A DNA stretch of 10,704 bases from the NCBI GenBank assembly GCA_025350885.1, contig JANXXA010000590.1, positions 1 to 10,704 on the forward strand, given 5' to 3'. Source of the DNA: Phenylobacterium sp. (GTDB lineage Bacteria; Pseudomonadota; Alphaproteobacteria; Caulobacterales; Caulobacteraceae). Under the pieces are notes generated by a model, which was not told the origin of the DNA, searched no databases, and worked only from the letters and a program-made list of their open reading frames with translations. Positions 10,339 to 10,704 of this stretch are shown here, one piece after another. The stretch's first letter is position 1, and each line of letters opens with the position of its first letter. The position numbers and the translations under genes were made by a program.

Positions 10339-10704
10339 TCAGATGGGCAGGGCCGTCGTGAACTTGATCTGCTCCATGGCGAACGAGGAGCTGACATCCT
10401 GCAGCGGCGCCGCGGCAATCAGGCGCTTGTAGAAGGCGTCGTAGGCGGCGATATCCTTGACGATAACTTTCAGTAGATAGTCGATCTCTCCCGACATTCG
10501 ATAGAATTCCACGACCTCCGGAAATCCCGATGCGCCCTTGGCGAAGGCCTTCAGCCAGTCTTCATCATGTCGACTGGTGCGAACCGCCACGAACACCACC
10601 AGGCTCAGGTCCAGGCGTTCGCGGGCCAGGATCGCCACCCGGCGCTCGATGATCCCCGCGTCGGTCAGCCGCTTGACCCGCTTCCAGCACGGCGTGCTGG
10701 ACAG
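10339..10704 (-). CDS. Lrp/AsnC-family transcriptional regulator, N-terminus cut by window edge
   Basis: The last 121 residues of an Lrp/AsnC (feast/famine) regulator; the family is usually 150-160 aa, so roughly 30-40 residues lie beyond the right edge. The visible protein begins in the recognition helix of the winged helix-turn-helix (LSSTPCWKRVKRLTDAGIIE), continues through the hinge strand (RRVAIL) and then the ligand-binding RAM domain. That domain shows LSLVVFVAVRT, VVEFYRMSGEIDYLLKVIV with the conserved G-x-x-DYLL turn that lies at the effector site, and a C-terminal helix and strand (SSFAMEQIKFTTALPI). Such proteins form octamers and bind amino acids. A GTG at 10638 is inside the gene and is not the start. 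The acyl-CoA synthetase lies 73 bases downstream on the same strand, so the two may be co-transcribed; the effector is unknown. Confidence 0.93.
   Translation of the reverse strand: MSSTPCWKRVKRLTDAGIIERRVAILARERLDLSLVVFVAVRTSRHDEDWLKAFAKGASGFPEVVEFYRMSGEIDYLLKVIVKDIAAYDAFYKRLIAAAPLQDVSSSFAMEQIKFTTALPI

Noticed and set aside
10266..10418. 51-codon N-terminal extension of the acyl-CoA synthetase.
   Set aside because: Low-complexity Arg/Ser/Pro sequence overlapping the end of the Lrp-type gene. A good ribosome binding site precedes the ATG at 10265, and that start gives the usual family N-terminus.

Overview
This is a high-GC, densely coded stretch of bacterial chromosome. Protein content and style point to an alphaproteobacterium, most likely Caulobacteraceae (Caulobacter or Phenylobacterium type). 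The signs are a gltB-gltD order with bacterial NADPH-type subunits, an XRE regulator with the two-helix tail common in that class, and a FadD-like acyl-CoA synthetase of the kind found in these genera. The assignment comes from recognising protein families, not from a marker gene, so the genus is uncertain.

Left part (bases 1 to about 7894, all + strand): the 3' five-sixths of gltB (glutamate synthase large subunit, cut by the window edge), then gltD (small subunit), an SMP-30/gluconolactonase-type lactonase and an IlvD/Edd-family sugar-acid dehydratase. The gaps are 24, 33 and 9 bases and no terminator is visible, so the four genes could be read as one transcript. GltB and GltD together turn glutamine plus 2-oxoglutarate into two glutamates using NADPH. 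The lactonase and dehydratase look like the two middle steps of a non-phosphorylative sugar oxidation route (Weimberg type), which in many bacteria ends in 2-oxoglutarate. The sugar dehydrogenase, the later enzymes and a transporter are not in the window.

Middle part (7895 to 8624, + strand): a small unrecognised helical protein followed after 25 bases by an XRE-family DNA-binding protein. A short, relatively AT-rich leader with a CCTATAGG palindrome and a 10-bp-spaced TTGCA repeat lies in front and may hold their promoter and operator.

Right part (8631 to 10704, - strand): an acyl-CoA synthetase that meets the XRE gene tail to tail with only 6 bases between the stop codons. Upstream of it on the same strand is an Lrp/AsnC-family regulator cut by the right window edge.

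I see no RNA genes, insertion sequences, CRISPR array, phage genes or attachment sites, and no convincing undescribed system. The most interesting points are the coupling of a sugar-acid module to glutamate synthase and the small unknown gene with its strong internal in-frame start signal.
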